From an uncultured Fidelibacterota bacterium (lineage in GTDB: Bacteria > Fidelibacterota > Fidelibacteria > Fidelibacterales > Fidelibacteraceae): DNA of 16,509 nt. The stretch covers positions 1-16,509 of the forward strand of contig CALMFL010000023.1 of NCBI GenBank assembly GCA_937862595.1. The letters run 5' to 3'. Below the pieces are notes generated by a model. That model saw only the letters and a program-made list of their open reading frames with translations. It searched no databases and had not been told where the DNA came from. Shown piece by piece: positions 9,228 to 16,111 of this stretch; position 1 is the first letter of the stretch; each line of letters opens with the position of its first letter. A program made the translations under genes and the position numbers.

Positions 9228-9255
9228 CGCGTTGACAAAAAATAAAGGAAAAAAG
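9228..9255 (+). promoter_or_regulatory. Short intergenic leader with ygeW ribosome-binding site
   Basis: This A-rich 28-base gap holds AAAGGAA (9244-9250), a good ribosome site for ygeW. It also contains TTGACA (9232-9237), but no -10-like hexamer follows at a suitable distance, so I do not call a promoter. Confidence 0.6.
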
Positions 9256-10278
9256 ATGTCACAAACACTGCTTCGGGGAAAAAACCTGATCACATTCCAG
9301 GACTGGACCAAACAGGAGATCAACATGGTCCTGGACCTTGCCAAAGATCTTAAAATGCGCTTTGCCATCGACGAACCGCACCGTTTGCTGCAGGACAAGA
9401 CCCTGTTCATGATGTTCTTTGAACAATCCACCCGTACCCGCAATTCCATGGAGGCGGGCATGACCCAGCTGGGCGGGCACGCCCATGACCTGACGCCCGA
9501 TAAAATGCAGCTGTCGCACGGGGAATCCGCAAAAGACACCGCCATGGTCCTGTCCCGGATGGGACACGGGATCGCCTGCCGGAACTGTTTCTACGGGATC
9601 GGGAATACCTACCTGAACGAACTGGCCGCCAATTCCGCCATTCCCGTCATGTCCCTTCAGGACGACCTGTATCACCCCATGCAGGTGATCGCGGACCTTA
9701 TGACCATTCAGGAATATTTCGGAAAGGACCTGAAAGACATTAAGATCGCGATCTCCTGGGCTTATGCCACCTCGCACGCAAAACCGCTATCCGTGCCGTT
9801 GTCGCAGATCCTGATGTTCCCCCGCTACGGCATGGACGTCACGGTCGCGGCGCCCAAAGAATTCCCGCTGCTCGGCAGTCTGGTGAAAACGGCGGAACAG
9901 AACGCCCGGGAAAACGGCGGCAAGCTGCGTTTCACGGACGACATGGATGAAGGGTTCCGCGATGCCGATATCGTGATCCCCAAGAACTGGGGCGGATTCG
10001 CAAATTATACCTTTGAAGAATATAATGCGCATGAAGACGAATGCCGGAAAGAAATGAAAGCGAACCTGGAAAAGCACAGGGACTGGATCTGCGACGAACG
10101 GCGCATGGGTCTGGCAAAACGGAACGTAAAATACATGCACGCCCTTCCGGCGGATCGCGGCAACGAGGTTACGCCCGGCGTGATCGACAGTCCCGCCGCG
10201 ATCATTTACGATGAAGCCGAAAACCGCCTGCACACGGCGAAAGCGGTCATGGCGCTGACCATGGGAGGACGACCGTAA
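9256..10278 (+). CDS. ygeW: YgeW-type carbamoyltransferase (aspartate/ornithine transcarbamylase superfamily)
   Basis: A 340-residue transcarbamylase. The carbamoyl-phosphate motif STRTR is at 58-62 and HPMQ at 140-143. The family-like SWAYATSHAKPLSVP stretch (168-182), which I recall as near-identical in E. coli YgeW, supports the assignment. The enzyme should transfer carbamoyl between an amino group and phosphate; in catabolism it would run toward carbamoyl phosphate and a free amine. The usual HCLP motif reads HALP (295-298). The protein is about 55 residues shorter than E. coli YgeW (396). Its C-terminus (IDSPAAI and DEAENRLH) resembles N-acetylornithine or N-succinylornithine transcarbamylases. 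The ATG at 9256 has AAAGGAA 5 bases upstream; the in-frame extension back to 8845 overlaps ygeY and is not real. A 28-base gap separates it from ygeY, the largest in the window. No carbamate kinase is in the window. Confidence 0.87.
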   Translation: MSQTLLRGKNLITFQDWTKQEINMVLDLAKDLKMRFAIDEPHRLLQDKTLFMMFFEQSTRTRNSMEAGMTQLGGHAHDLTPDKMQLSHGESAKDTAMVLSRMGHGIACRNCFYGIGNTYLNELAANSAIPVMSLQDDLYHPMQVIADLMTIQEYFGKDLKDIKIAISWAYATSHAKPLSVPLSQILMFPRYGMDVTVAAPKEFPLLGSLVKTAEQNARENGGKLRFTDDMDEGFRDADIVIPKNWGGFANYTFEEYNAHEDECRKEMKANLEKHRDWICDERRMGLAKRNVKYMHALPADRGNEVTPGVIDSPAAIIYDEAENRLHTAKAVMALTMGGRP

Positions 10279-10282
10279 GATC

Positions 10283-11449
10283 ATGACGCTTGCCAGCATC
10301 TACATCTGTTCCGAATGCGGACGCGAATATCCGATCACGCCGGAGTTTATGCTCTGTCCGGTCTGCCGGGAAAGCCAGTCGCCGGACGAACCCCTGCGCG
10401 GCATTCTGGAAGTCCGCTACGCGGCGGACGGGCTCGTCCGTCTCGAGGACCTGTGCCCGGTTGAAAAAGCGTTCTTTCCGGAGATCCCGGTGGGAAACAC
10501 CCCGCTCTGGAAAGCGGAGCGGCTCGCAACGCATCGCGGCCTCTATCTGAAAGACGACACGATGAACCTGACCGGGTCCTTCAAGGACCGGGCCTCCCTC
10601 CTGGTCGCGGCCTTTGCGCAGAAACATCAATGCCGGGAGATCGTTCTGGCCTCCACCGGGAACGCCGGGTCTTCCATGGCCGGGATCGCCGCGGCCTGCG
10701 GGCTGACCTGCACCCTTTTCCTCCCCCGGACAGCTCCCCGCGCCAAAATGGTACAAGCCCTTCAATACGGAGCGAGGGTCGTTTCCGTCGACGGGAATTA
10801 TGACAAGGCCTTCGACCTGTCGCTGGAATATTCGGAGAAAAAAGGACTGCTTAGCCGGAACACGGCTTACAATCCGCTGACGATCGAAGGGAAAAAGACC
10901 GCGGCATTCGAACTGTTTGAACAGCTTGGGAAAGCGCCCGACTACGTGTTCGTTCCCGCCGGCGACGGCGTGATCCTCAGCGGCATGTACAAGGGGTTCA
11001 AAGATCTGCTGCAATTCTGCTTTATTCACACCATGCCGGTCCTCGTCGCGGTACAGGCGGAAGGAAGCGCCGCGATCCACCGGGCCCTGAGCGAAGGACG
11101 TTTCAGCAAAATCTCTTCGCACACCGTCGCGGATTCCATCGCCGTGGACGTACCCCGCTGCGGCCGCTATGCCCTGAAACAGCTTCAGGCTTATCGTGGG
11201 CGGTCGGTGCTCGTCTCCGACGAAGAGATCCTGCTGGCCCAAAAACAGCTTTCCGAAAAGGCCGGGCTCTTTGCCGAGCCGGCGGCGGCGGCATCGTACG
11301 CGGGCTATCTGCGTCTTGAGAGCACGCTGGAAGAAGACGCCGTATGCGTTCTGCTGATCACCGGGACCGGACTGAAGGACATCGATGCCGCCTTGCGGGG
11401 GCTGACATTTCCCGACAGGCATATCCGCTCACTGGGAGAACTAAAATGA
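10283..11449 (+). CDS. Threonine-synthase-like fold-type II PLP enzyme, candidate diamino acid ammonia-lyase
   Basis: A 388-residue pyridoxal-phosphate enzyme. An N-terminal zinc-ribbon-like segment has two Cys pairs (C9 and C12, C25 and C28). The PLP lysine is K101 in TGSFKDRA, followed by the phosphate/substrate loop ASTGNAGSS (123-131). Near the middle, VPAGDG and a threonine-synthase-like VQAEGSAAIHRAL are visible, and the C-terminus has LLITGTGLKD. These are threonine synthase family features; the FGLNSFK-type lysine motif I associate with YgeX is absent. In E. coli the PLP gene next to ygeW and ygeY is ygeX, a 2,3-diaminopropionate ammonia-lyase. I therefore infer that this protein performs the final beta-elimination, or removes amino groups from a related product. 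It starts 4 bases after ygeW without a well-placed Shine-Dalgarno site; the nearest GGGAGG ends 14 bases upstream. A plain threonine synthase is the main alternative, though no threonine pathway gene is nearby. Confidence 0.8.
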   Translation: MTLASIYICSECGREYPITPEFMLCPVCRESQSPDEPLRGILEVRYAADGLVRLEDLCPVEKAFFPEIPVGNTPLWKAERLATHRGLYLKDDTMNLTGSFKDRASLLVAAFAQKHQCREIVLASTGNAGSSMAGIAAACGLTCTLFLPRTAPRAKMVQALQYGARVVSVDGNYDKAFDLSLEYSEKKGLLSRNTAYNPLTIEGKKTAAFELFEQLGKAPDYVFVPAGDGVILSGMYKGFKDLLQFCFIHTMPVLVAVQAEGSAAIHRALSEGRFSKISSHTVADSIAVDVPRCGRYALKQLQAYRGRSVLVSDEEILLAQKQLSEKAGLFAEPAAAASYAGYLRLESTLEEDAVCVLLITGTGLKDIDAALRGLTFPDRHIRSLGELK

Positions 11450-12048
11450 GCGTCGACGGGATCATACTGGCCGCGGGATATTCCGAACGTGCCGGGGGCT
11501 TCAAGCCGCTGCTCGACCTTTGCGGCAAAGCCCTTCTGGAGAGAACGGTCGAAAGCATGTCCGGAATATGCGAAAGGATCATCGTTGTCGGGGGACACGA
11601 ATTTGAAGAACTCAGCAAGCTCACCCGAAAGCTGTCCGGCGTGATCACGGTCAGAAACGGCCATCCGGAACGGGGGATGTTCGCCTCGGTGCGGGTCGGC
11701 GTGGCGGAAGTCGCCGCCGAGCGATTTTTCATTCTTCCCGGGGACCAGCCGGCGGTCATGCCCGCGACCTTTCGCGGACTGCTGGCGCAAGGCGGCGATA
11801 TCGTGATCCCGAGGTACAAGGGAAAGAAGGGACACCCCGTGCTTTTCGACGCATCCTGCAAGGACGGGATCCTGTCCCTGCCGGATAGCGGCATACTCCG
11901 CACCTATATCCACACCAAGAGCAAGGTCAGGATCCTGGATGTCGACGATCCCGGCATCGGTTTGGACGTGGATACCGCCGAGGACTATGAAAACATGATC
12001 CGGTATTATCAGGAAAATATACTATGCAATTCAGGGGACAAAGCGTGA
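11446..12048 (+). CDS. mocA: MocA-type molybdenum cofactor cytidylyltransferase
   Basis: A 200-residue NTP-transferase of the MocA/MobA fold. It should attach CMP to molybdopterin, giving the MCD cofactor used by xanthine-dehydrogenase-family enzymes. The nucleotide-binding start ILAAGYSERAGGFKPLL places LAAG at 8-11 and the Lys at 20. The metal-binding motif LPGDQP (D100) follows, and the C-terminal VDTAEDYE is typical of the family. E. coli mocA (ygfJ, about 192 residues) lies in the same purine cluster. The start is the ATG at 11446, in an ATGA overlap with the previous stop and with GGGAG 7 bases upstream. The upstream in-frame extension to 11344 lies inside the PLP gene and is rejected. 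Its place just before the second Mo hydroxylase suggests cofactor supply for both Mo subunits of the operon. Confidence 0.9.
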   Translation: MSVDGIILAAGYSERAGGFKPLLDLCGKALLERTVESMSGICERIIVVGGHEFEELSKLTRKLSGVITVRNGHPERGMFASVRVGVAEVAAERFFILPGDQPAVMPATFRGLLAQGGDIVIPRYKGKKGHPVLFDASCKDGILSLPDSGILRTYIHTKSKVRILDVDDPGIGLDVDTAEDYENMIRYYQENILCNSGDKA

Positions 12049-14141
12049 AAGAAAATATCGGCACATCGATCCTGCGCGTGGATTCCCGGAAGAAGATCAG
12101 AGGGGAAGCGGAATATATCGCCGACTGGAAATTCGACGGCATGCTGTACGCAAAGACCGTTCGGAGCAGCAAGGCGAAAGCCGCTATAATTTCGATCACC
12201 TTGCCGGAGATCCCCGAAGGCTATGCCGTGATCGATCACCGGGACGTGCCGGGCGTCAACCGCATGCGGACGGTGGTTTCCGATCACCCCATCTTTGCCG
12301 AAAAGGATGTTCAGTACATCGGCCAGCCCATCCTGCTGGTTGTCGGTCCCGACCGGGAAACGCTTTACGACCTTGCCGCGCAGATCGACATCCAATACCG
12401 GGAAGAGCCCGCATTGTTCACGCTCGAAGAAGCGGAAGCGCATTCAAGGGTTTTTACGGACTATCACTATAAGAAAGCCGATCCGGAAAAATACTTTCAT
12501 AAAGCCGAACGGATTATCGAAGATACCTTTAGCACGGGTTATCAGGAGCATGTGTATCTGGAACCCCAGGGCATGGCCGCGGAATTCAAAGGGGACACGC
12601 TCTTTGTCTACGGCTCCATGCAGTGTCCGTTCTATGTGAAGCATGCGCTCATTGAGACCCTGGCCATGCCGGAAGACAATGTCCGGGTCGTACAGACCGT
12701 GACCGGCGGCGCCTTCGGCGGCAAGGAGGAATTTCCTTCCCTGAACGGATGCCAGGTCGCCGTCGCCGCGCACAAGACCCGCCGCCCCGTGGTGATGATC
12801 TATGACCGTGCGGAAGACATTCTTTGCTCGACCAAACGTCATCCCGCAAAAATACGCTATAAGGCGGCGCTGGACAAAAACGACACGGTCGTCGCGCTGG
12901 ATATCGATGTCCTGCTGAACGCCGGCGCTTACAACGGGCTTTCGCCGGTGGTGCTCCAGCGCGCCATTTTCTCAGCGACCAACGTCTATAACATTGAACA
13001 CCTGAACGTCCGCGGCAGGAATTTTATGACCAACACGGTCCCGTCCGGGGCCTACCGGGGGTTCGGCGCGCCGCAGACGATCTTTGGAATAGAAATGCTT
13101 TTCCACACGATCGCCCTGAAGCTCGGGCTTGATCCGCTGGAGTACAAGATGCGGCATCTTCTGAAACAGGGCGACCCCACCTGCACCGGCGGCCGGGTCC
13201 ATGAAACGGTCAAGATGCCCGAGATCATTCAGGCCGCGGTGGAACGATCCGGCTATTACGACAAGCTGAGGACGAATAAAAAATTTCAGGGTATCGGGAT
13301 CGCGCTCTTTCTTCACGGATGCGGCTTTACCGGCAAGGGCGAGTCGCAGATCAGGGGAAAGATCGTTCTGCAAAAATGCAGGGACCGCGTCATCCTGAAA
13401 GTGTCCAGCGTGGAAATGGGCCAGGGCGCGGAAACGGTCCTGCGAAAGATCGTGGCGAACACGCTGGATCTGCCCATCGCGAATGTCCTTTGCGAAAAGA
13501 TCGATACCGGCCTGATACCCGATTCCGGGCCGACCGTCGCGTCGCGGACCACGATGATCGTGGGCGGACTTTTGCACGATGCCGCGCTGGAAATGCGCGC
13601 GCGCTGGGACGAGGGGACTCAATTCGAGGTAAGCAAGATTTACGAACATCCGGACTATTTGTCCTGGGACGACGAAACCTTCCGCGGCGACGCCTATCCC
13701 GTCCATTCCTGGGGCGCGAATGTTGCGGAAGTGGAGATCGACCCGGTAAGCTATGAGCTGACCGTCAAACGGATCACCGCCGTCTATGACGTGGGCGTTC
13801 CCATCGATGAGCGCGCGCTCATCGGACAGATGCAGGGCGGCATCGTCCAGGGCGTCGGCTGGGCGACCGTCGAGCTTATGGAAAGCGAAGGGGGAAAATT
13901 GAAACAGGGGAACCTCACGGACTACAAGATCCCCACAAGCATGGACGTCCCGGACATCGCCTGTTACTTTATTTCCAATCCCTACGAATTCGGACCCTTC
14001 GGTGCCAAATGCGCCGGAGAGCTTCCTTTTGTCGGCGCGCCGCCGGCCGTGGCCGCAGCCGTGTCGAATGCGATGGGGTGCGCGATCAGGGATCTTCCGA
14101 TCACTCCCGAAAAACTGATGGAGACCGGCCATGATCATTGA
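12024..14141 (+). CDS. Second molybdopterin-binding subunit, XdhD-like purine hydroxylase
   Basis: A 705-residue Mo-cofactor large subunit, distinct from the one at the left edge. With the ATG at 12024 the motifs are TGGAFGGKEE (E235), LQRAIF (R313), PSGAYRGFGAPQ, a VEMGQGAET loop, and GAKCAGELP with the presumed catalytic base E666. E235 and R313 align with Glu802 and Arg880 of bovine xanthine oxidase, which hold the purine, so this subunit has the xanthine-type residue pair. In E. coli XdhD the Fe-S domain is fused; here it is the separate next gene. Two starts are possible: ATG 12024 (AGGAAA 7 bases upstream) or GTG 12045 (AGGGGA upstream, giving a 4-base overlap with the mocA stop and 698 residues). 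The 3' end overlaps the Fe-S gene by 11 bases. The substrate is probably an oxopurine; direction and partner are inferred. Confidence 0.92.
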   Translation: MQFRGQSVKENIGTSILRVDSRKKIRGEAEYIADWKFDGMLYAKTVRSSKAKAAIISITLPEIPEGYAVIDHRDVPGVNRMRTVVSDHPIFAEKDVQYIGQPILLVVGPDRETLYDLAAQIDIQYREEPALFTLEEAEAHSRVFTDYHYKKADPEKYFHKAERIIEDTFSTGYQEHVYLEPQGMAAEFKGDTLFVYGSMQCPFYVKHALIETLAMPEDNVRVVQTVTGGAFGGKEEFPSLNGCQVAVAAHKTRRPVVMIYDRAEDILCSTKRHPAKIRYKAALDKNDTVVALDIDVLLNAGAYNGLSPVVLQRAIFSATNVYNIEHLNVRGRNFMTNTVPSGAYRGFGAPQTIFGIEMLFHTIALKLGLDPLEYKMRHLLKQGDPTCTGGRVHETVKMPEIIQAAVERSGYYDKLRTNKKFQGIGIALFLHGCGFTGKGESQIRGKIVLQKCRDRVILKVSSVEMGQGAETVLRKIVANTLDLPIANVLCEKIDTGLIPDSGPTVASRTTMIVGGLLHDAALEMRARWDEGTQFEVSKIYEHPDYLSWDDETFRGDAYPVHSWGANVAEVEIDPVSYELTVKRITAVYDVGVPIDERALIGQMQGGIVQGVGWATVELMESEGGKLKQGNLTDYKIPTSMDVPDIACYFISNPYEFGPFGAKCAGELPFVGAPPAVAAAVSNAMGCAIRDLPITPEKLMETGHDH
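12033..12045 (+). promoter_or_regulatory. Alternative ribosome-binding site and GTG start of the second Mo subunit
   Basis: AGGGGA (12033-12038) is followed 6 bases later by an in-frame GTG at 12045. That GTG would overlap the mocA stop by 4 bases, the junction style seen elsewhere in this operon. The start of the second Mo subunit is therefore uncertain by seven residues. Confidence 0.5.
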
Positions 14142-14601
14142 GTTCAGACTGAACCATGAAAAACGAACGATCGATATCGATCCCTCCGCCCGCATGCTGG
14201 ATGTGCTGCGCGACGATTTCGGCCTGACAAGCGTGAAAGAAGGCTGCGGCGAAGGGGAATGCGGCGCCTGTGTGATCCTGGTTGACGGCAGGGCGATGAA
14301 TTCCTGCATTCTGCCCGCCGGCGCCGTTTGCGGAAAATCCGTCGTAACGCTGGAAGGCTTCAAGCATACGAAACGCTATCGGGCGATCGAGAACGGCTTT
14401 CTGAAAGCCGGCTCGGTGCAATGCGGTTTCTGCACGCCGGGTTTCGTCATGGCGACAGAATCGCTGCTCAATGAAAACCCGCACCCGACGGACGAGGAGA
14501 TCAAGGACGGATTATCCGGAAACCTGTGCCGCTGTACGGGCTACAATATGATCATTCAGGGAGTCCGCCTTGCGATCAAAGAGGGAGAGGGATTATGGTA
14601 A
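14131..14601 (+). CDS. xdhC: 2Fe-2S subunit of molybdenum hydroxylase (XdhC-type)
   Basis: A 156-residue small subunit that carries two [2Fe-2S] clusters and relays electrons between the Mo site and FAD. The N-terminal plant-ferredoxin-like cluster shows GCGEGECGAC followed by the distal Cys of NSC. The C-terminal helical cluster shows QCGFCTPG and LCRCTGY. The length is normal for the separate subunit. The ATG at 14131 has TGGAGA 6 bases upstream and lies inside the end of the Mo subunit gene (11-base overlap). Its own stop overlaps the FAD gene by 7 bases, so the trio is tightly coupled. It may also serve the Mo subunit at the left edge, because no other small subunit is in the window. Confidence 0.95.
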   Translation: MIIEFRLNHEKRTIDIDPSARMLDVLRDDFGLTSVKEGCGEGECGACVILVDGRAMNSCILPAGAVCGKSVVTLEGFKHTKRYRAIENGFLKAGSVQCGFCTPGFVMATESLLNENPHPTDEEIKDGLSGNLCRCTGYNMIIQGVRLAIKEGEGLW

Positions 14602-15467
14602 ATGGATTCCGACCCCGGACATTGCGTGAAGCCCTGCAGATACTTTCGGCGAACAACTGCACCGTCATGGCCGGCGGCACGGACCTGATGGTCCAGCGGG
14701 CGCGCGGTTTTTCCATCCGCCCCGATTTCGACCGGCCGCTGGTGTTCATTGAGCCCCTGGAGGAGCTGAAACACTCCGTCCGGGAAAACGGCACGCTTCA
14801 CCTCGGGCCCTGCATGACCCTTTCGGACCTGCTGCGCCACCCCGCGGTGCCGGATCCTCTGAAGGAGATCATCGGCATGATGGCCTCCCCGCCGACACGG
14901 AACATGGCGACCCTGGGCGGCAACATCTGCAACGCCTCGCCGGCGGGCGATACGCTTCCCTGGCTGTACGCCATGAATGCAAAGCTGAAATTGCAAAGCG
15001 CCGAAAAAGAACGCATCGTCGCGATCGAAGACTTTATCACCGGACCCAAGAAGACGATCCTGCAAAGCGATGAGCTACTGACCGGCATTCTCGTTCCCGA
15101 TACCCGCTTTCATCTGAACCGTTACCGCAAGCTCGGCCAGCGGAAAGGCATGAGCCTGACCAAGGCCTCCTTCCTTGGCATGGCGGAGATCTCGGGGAAT
15201 ACGGTCACGGATATCCGGATCGCCCTGGGCTCGGTCGCGCCCCGGATCGTCCGCGCGGCGGAGATCGAACGAAGCATGCTGGGCCGGTACGTCGGAGACA
15301 TCAACGCGGCCGCCGCCGTGATCACAGAACGCTACCAGCCGTTGATCACGCCGATCGACGATGCGCGCTCAACGGCGATGTATCGTAAAAAGGTCAGCCT
15401 GGACCTTATCCGTCAATTCCTGGAAACCCTGTCCGGATCGCCCGGAACGGGGACGAAGTCCGAATAA
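14595..15467 (+). CDS. xdhB: FAD-binding subunit of molybdenum hydroxylase (XdhB/YgfM-type)
   Basis: A 290-residue flavin subunit of the CO-dehydrogenase/xanthine-dehydrogenase medium family. It accepts electrons from the 2Fe-2S subunit and exchanges them with NAD or another carrier. The N-terminal FAD pyrophosphate motif is MAGGTDLMVQ (about 25-34). The second FAD motif TLGGNICNASPAGD (about 111-124) is also intact. It is closer in length to E. coli XdhB (292) than to YgfM (259). The ATG at 14595 is preceded by the strong purine-rich GGGAGAGG, and the first 7 bases overlap the end of the Fe-S gene. The longer in-frame reading back to 14526 lies within the Fe-S gene and lacks family similarity. 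With the two preceding genes it completes a Mo hydroxylase of the heterotrimeric type. Confidence 0.94.
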   Translation: MVNGFRPRTLREALQILSANNCTVMAGGTDLMVQRARGFSIRPDFDRPLVFIEPLEELKHSVRENGTLHLGPCMTLSDLLRHPAVPDPLKEIIGMMASPPTRNMATLGGNICNASPAGDTLPWLYAMNAKLKLQSAEKERIVAIEDFITGPKKTILQSDELLTGILVPDTRFHLNRYRKLGQRKGMSLTKASFLGMAEISGNTVTDIRIALGSVAPRIVRAAEIERSMLGRYVGDINAAAAVITERYQPLITPIDDARSTAMYRKKVSLDLIRQFLETLSGSPGTGTKSE

Positions 15468-15473
15468 AAATAT

Positions 15474-15479
15474 GGAGAG
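15474..15479 (+). promoter_or_regulatory. Shine-Dalgarno site deciding the membrane protein start
   Basis: GGAGAG lies 7 bases before the ATG at 15487 and overlaps the alternative ATG at 15472, which itself has only A-rich sequence before it. This supports 15487 as the start. Confidence 0.65.
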
Positions 15480-15486
15480 CAATACA

Positions 15487-16110
15487 ATGAGAACGCAAAC
15501 GAAAACTATCCAAACGATCCTTCTGCTGGGAGCATTATGGGGAATGTGCGAGGCAAGCATCGGCTATGTCCTGCATTTCCTTCCCGCCGGATTTTCCGGC
15601 ACCCTGATGGTCCCGATCGGATTTTATTTTACTTACAGCGCCTACAAGCTCAGCGGAAAACGGTCCGCCGCACTTTGGGTGGGCATGATCGCCGCCTCCG
15701 TGAAGCTCATTGATCTGCTCCTTCCCGCACACTCTCCCCTGAGCGTGATCAATCCGGCCATGGCCATCATGCTGGAATCTCTGCTGGTCTTTGTTTTCGC
15801 GAAACGCTTCAGCCGTGAACGCGTGTTCGTTCCCGCCCTGGTTCTCGGTTTGAGCTGGATCGTTCTGTTTACGCTTGTCCAGGCGCTGATCGTTAAACCT
15901 GCATCGGGACTGTATCTTCAGCCCCCGTTCCAGGTTGCGGCCCTGATCGTTCTGAACGCGCTGGCGGCGGGTCTTCTGATCACGCTCTATCTGAAGCGGC
16001 AGGACAGTCCGCAATGGAAGATCGAAATGCGCAAACCTTCTTATGCCCTTCCGGCAATGTGCCTGGCGCTGGCCCTTGCCATGGAGCTGGCCAACTCGCT
16101 GGTTATCTGA
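15487..16110 (+). CDS. Small polytopic membrane protein of unknown function
   Basis: A 207-residue, very hydrophobic protein with about six or seven membrane segments, near residues 10-28, 36-54, 61-79, 88-106, 115-134, 148-169 and 186-203. I do not recognise a family. Size and topology resemble an S-component of an energy-coupling-factor transporter, and the INPAMAI stretch inside the fourth segment is faintly like metal-uptake membrane proteins. Neither link is strong. The start is the ATG at 15487, with GGAGAG (15474-15479) 7 bases upstream; an in-frame ATG at 15472 has no ribosome site. It lies 19 bases after the FAD subunit and 1 base before the DUF364 gene, so it belongs to the operon. 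Import of a purine, molybdate or another cofactor component is possible from context only. Confidence 0.7.
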   Translation: MRTQTKTIQTILLLGALWGMCEASIGYVLHFLPAGFSGTLMVPIGFYFTYSAYKLSGKRSAALWVGMIAASVKLIDLLLPAHSPLSVINPAMAIMLESLLVFVFAKRFSRERVFVPALVLGLSWIVLFTLVQALIVKPASGLYLQPPFQVAALIVLNALAAGLLITLYLKRQDSPQWKIEMRKPSYALPAMCLALALAMELANSLVI

Positions 16111-16111
16111 T

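Noticed and set aside
9232..9237. TTGACA resembling a -35 promoter box before ygeW
   Set aside because: No TATAAT-like hexamer occurs 16-18 bases downstream; that position is already the ygeW start.
8845..9255. N-terminal extension of ygeW to an upstream in-frame start
   Set aside because: The extension overlaps ygeY in another frame, is Arg/Pro/Ser-rich without homology, and the ATG at 9256 has its own good ribosome site.
8013..9545. Long open frame of 510 codons on the minus strand opposite ygeY
   Set aside because: It lies antisense to well-recognised YgeY and YgeW, has low-complexity Arg/Gly/Asp-rich content and no family motif. It is a shadow of GC-rich codon use.
10283..11449. Calling the PLP gene a housekeeping threonine synthase (thrC)
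   Set aside because: No threonine pathway gene is nearby, and the gene lies between ygeW and mocA inside a catabolic operon. The family match is kept but the specific function is left open.
12972..14363. 463-codon minus-strand open frame opposite the second Mo subunit
   Set aside because: It is antisense to a motif-rich Mo hydroxylase gene and its translation has no recognisable domain.
15361..15486. N-terminal extension of the membrane protein into the FAD gene
   Set aside because: The extension overlaps the end of the FAD subunit and is not hydrophobic. The ATG at 15487 has GGAGAG upstream.
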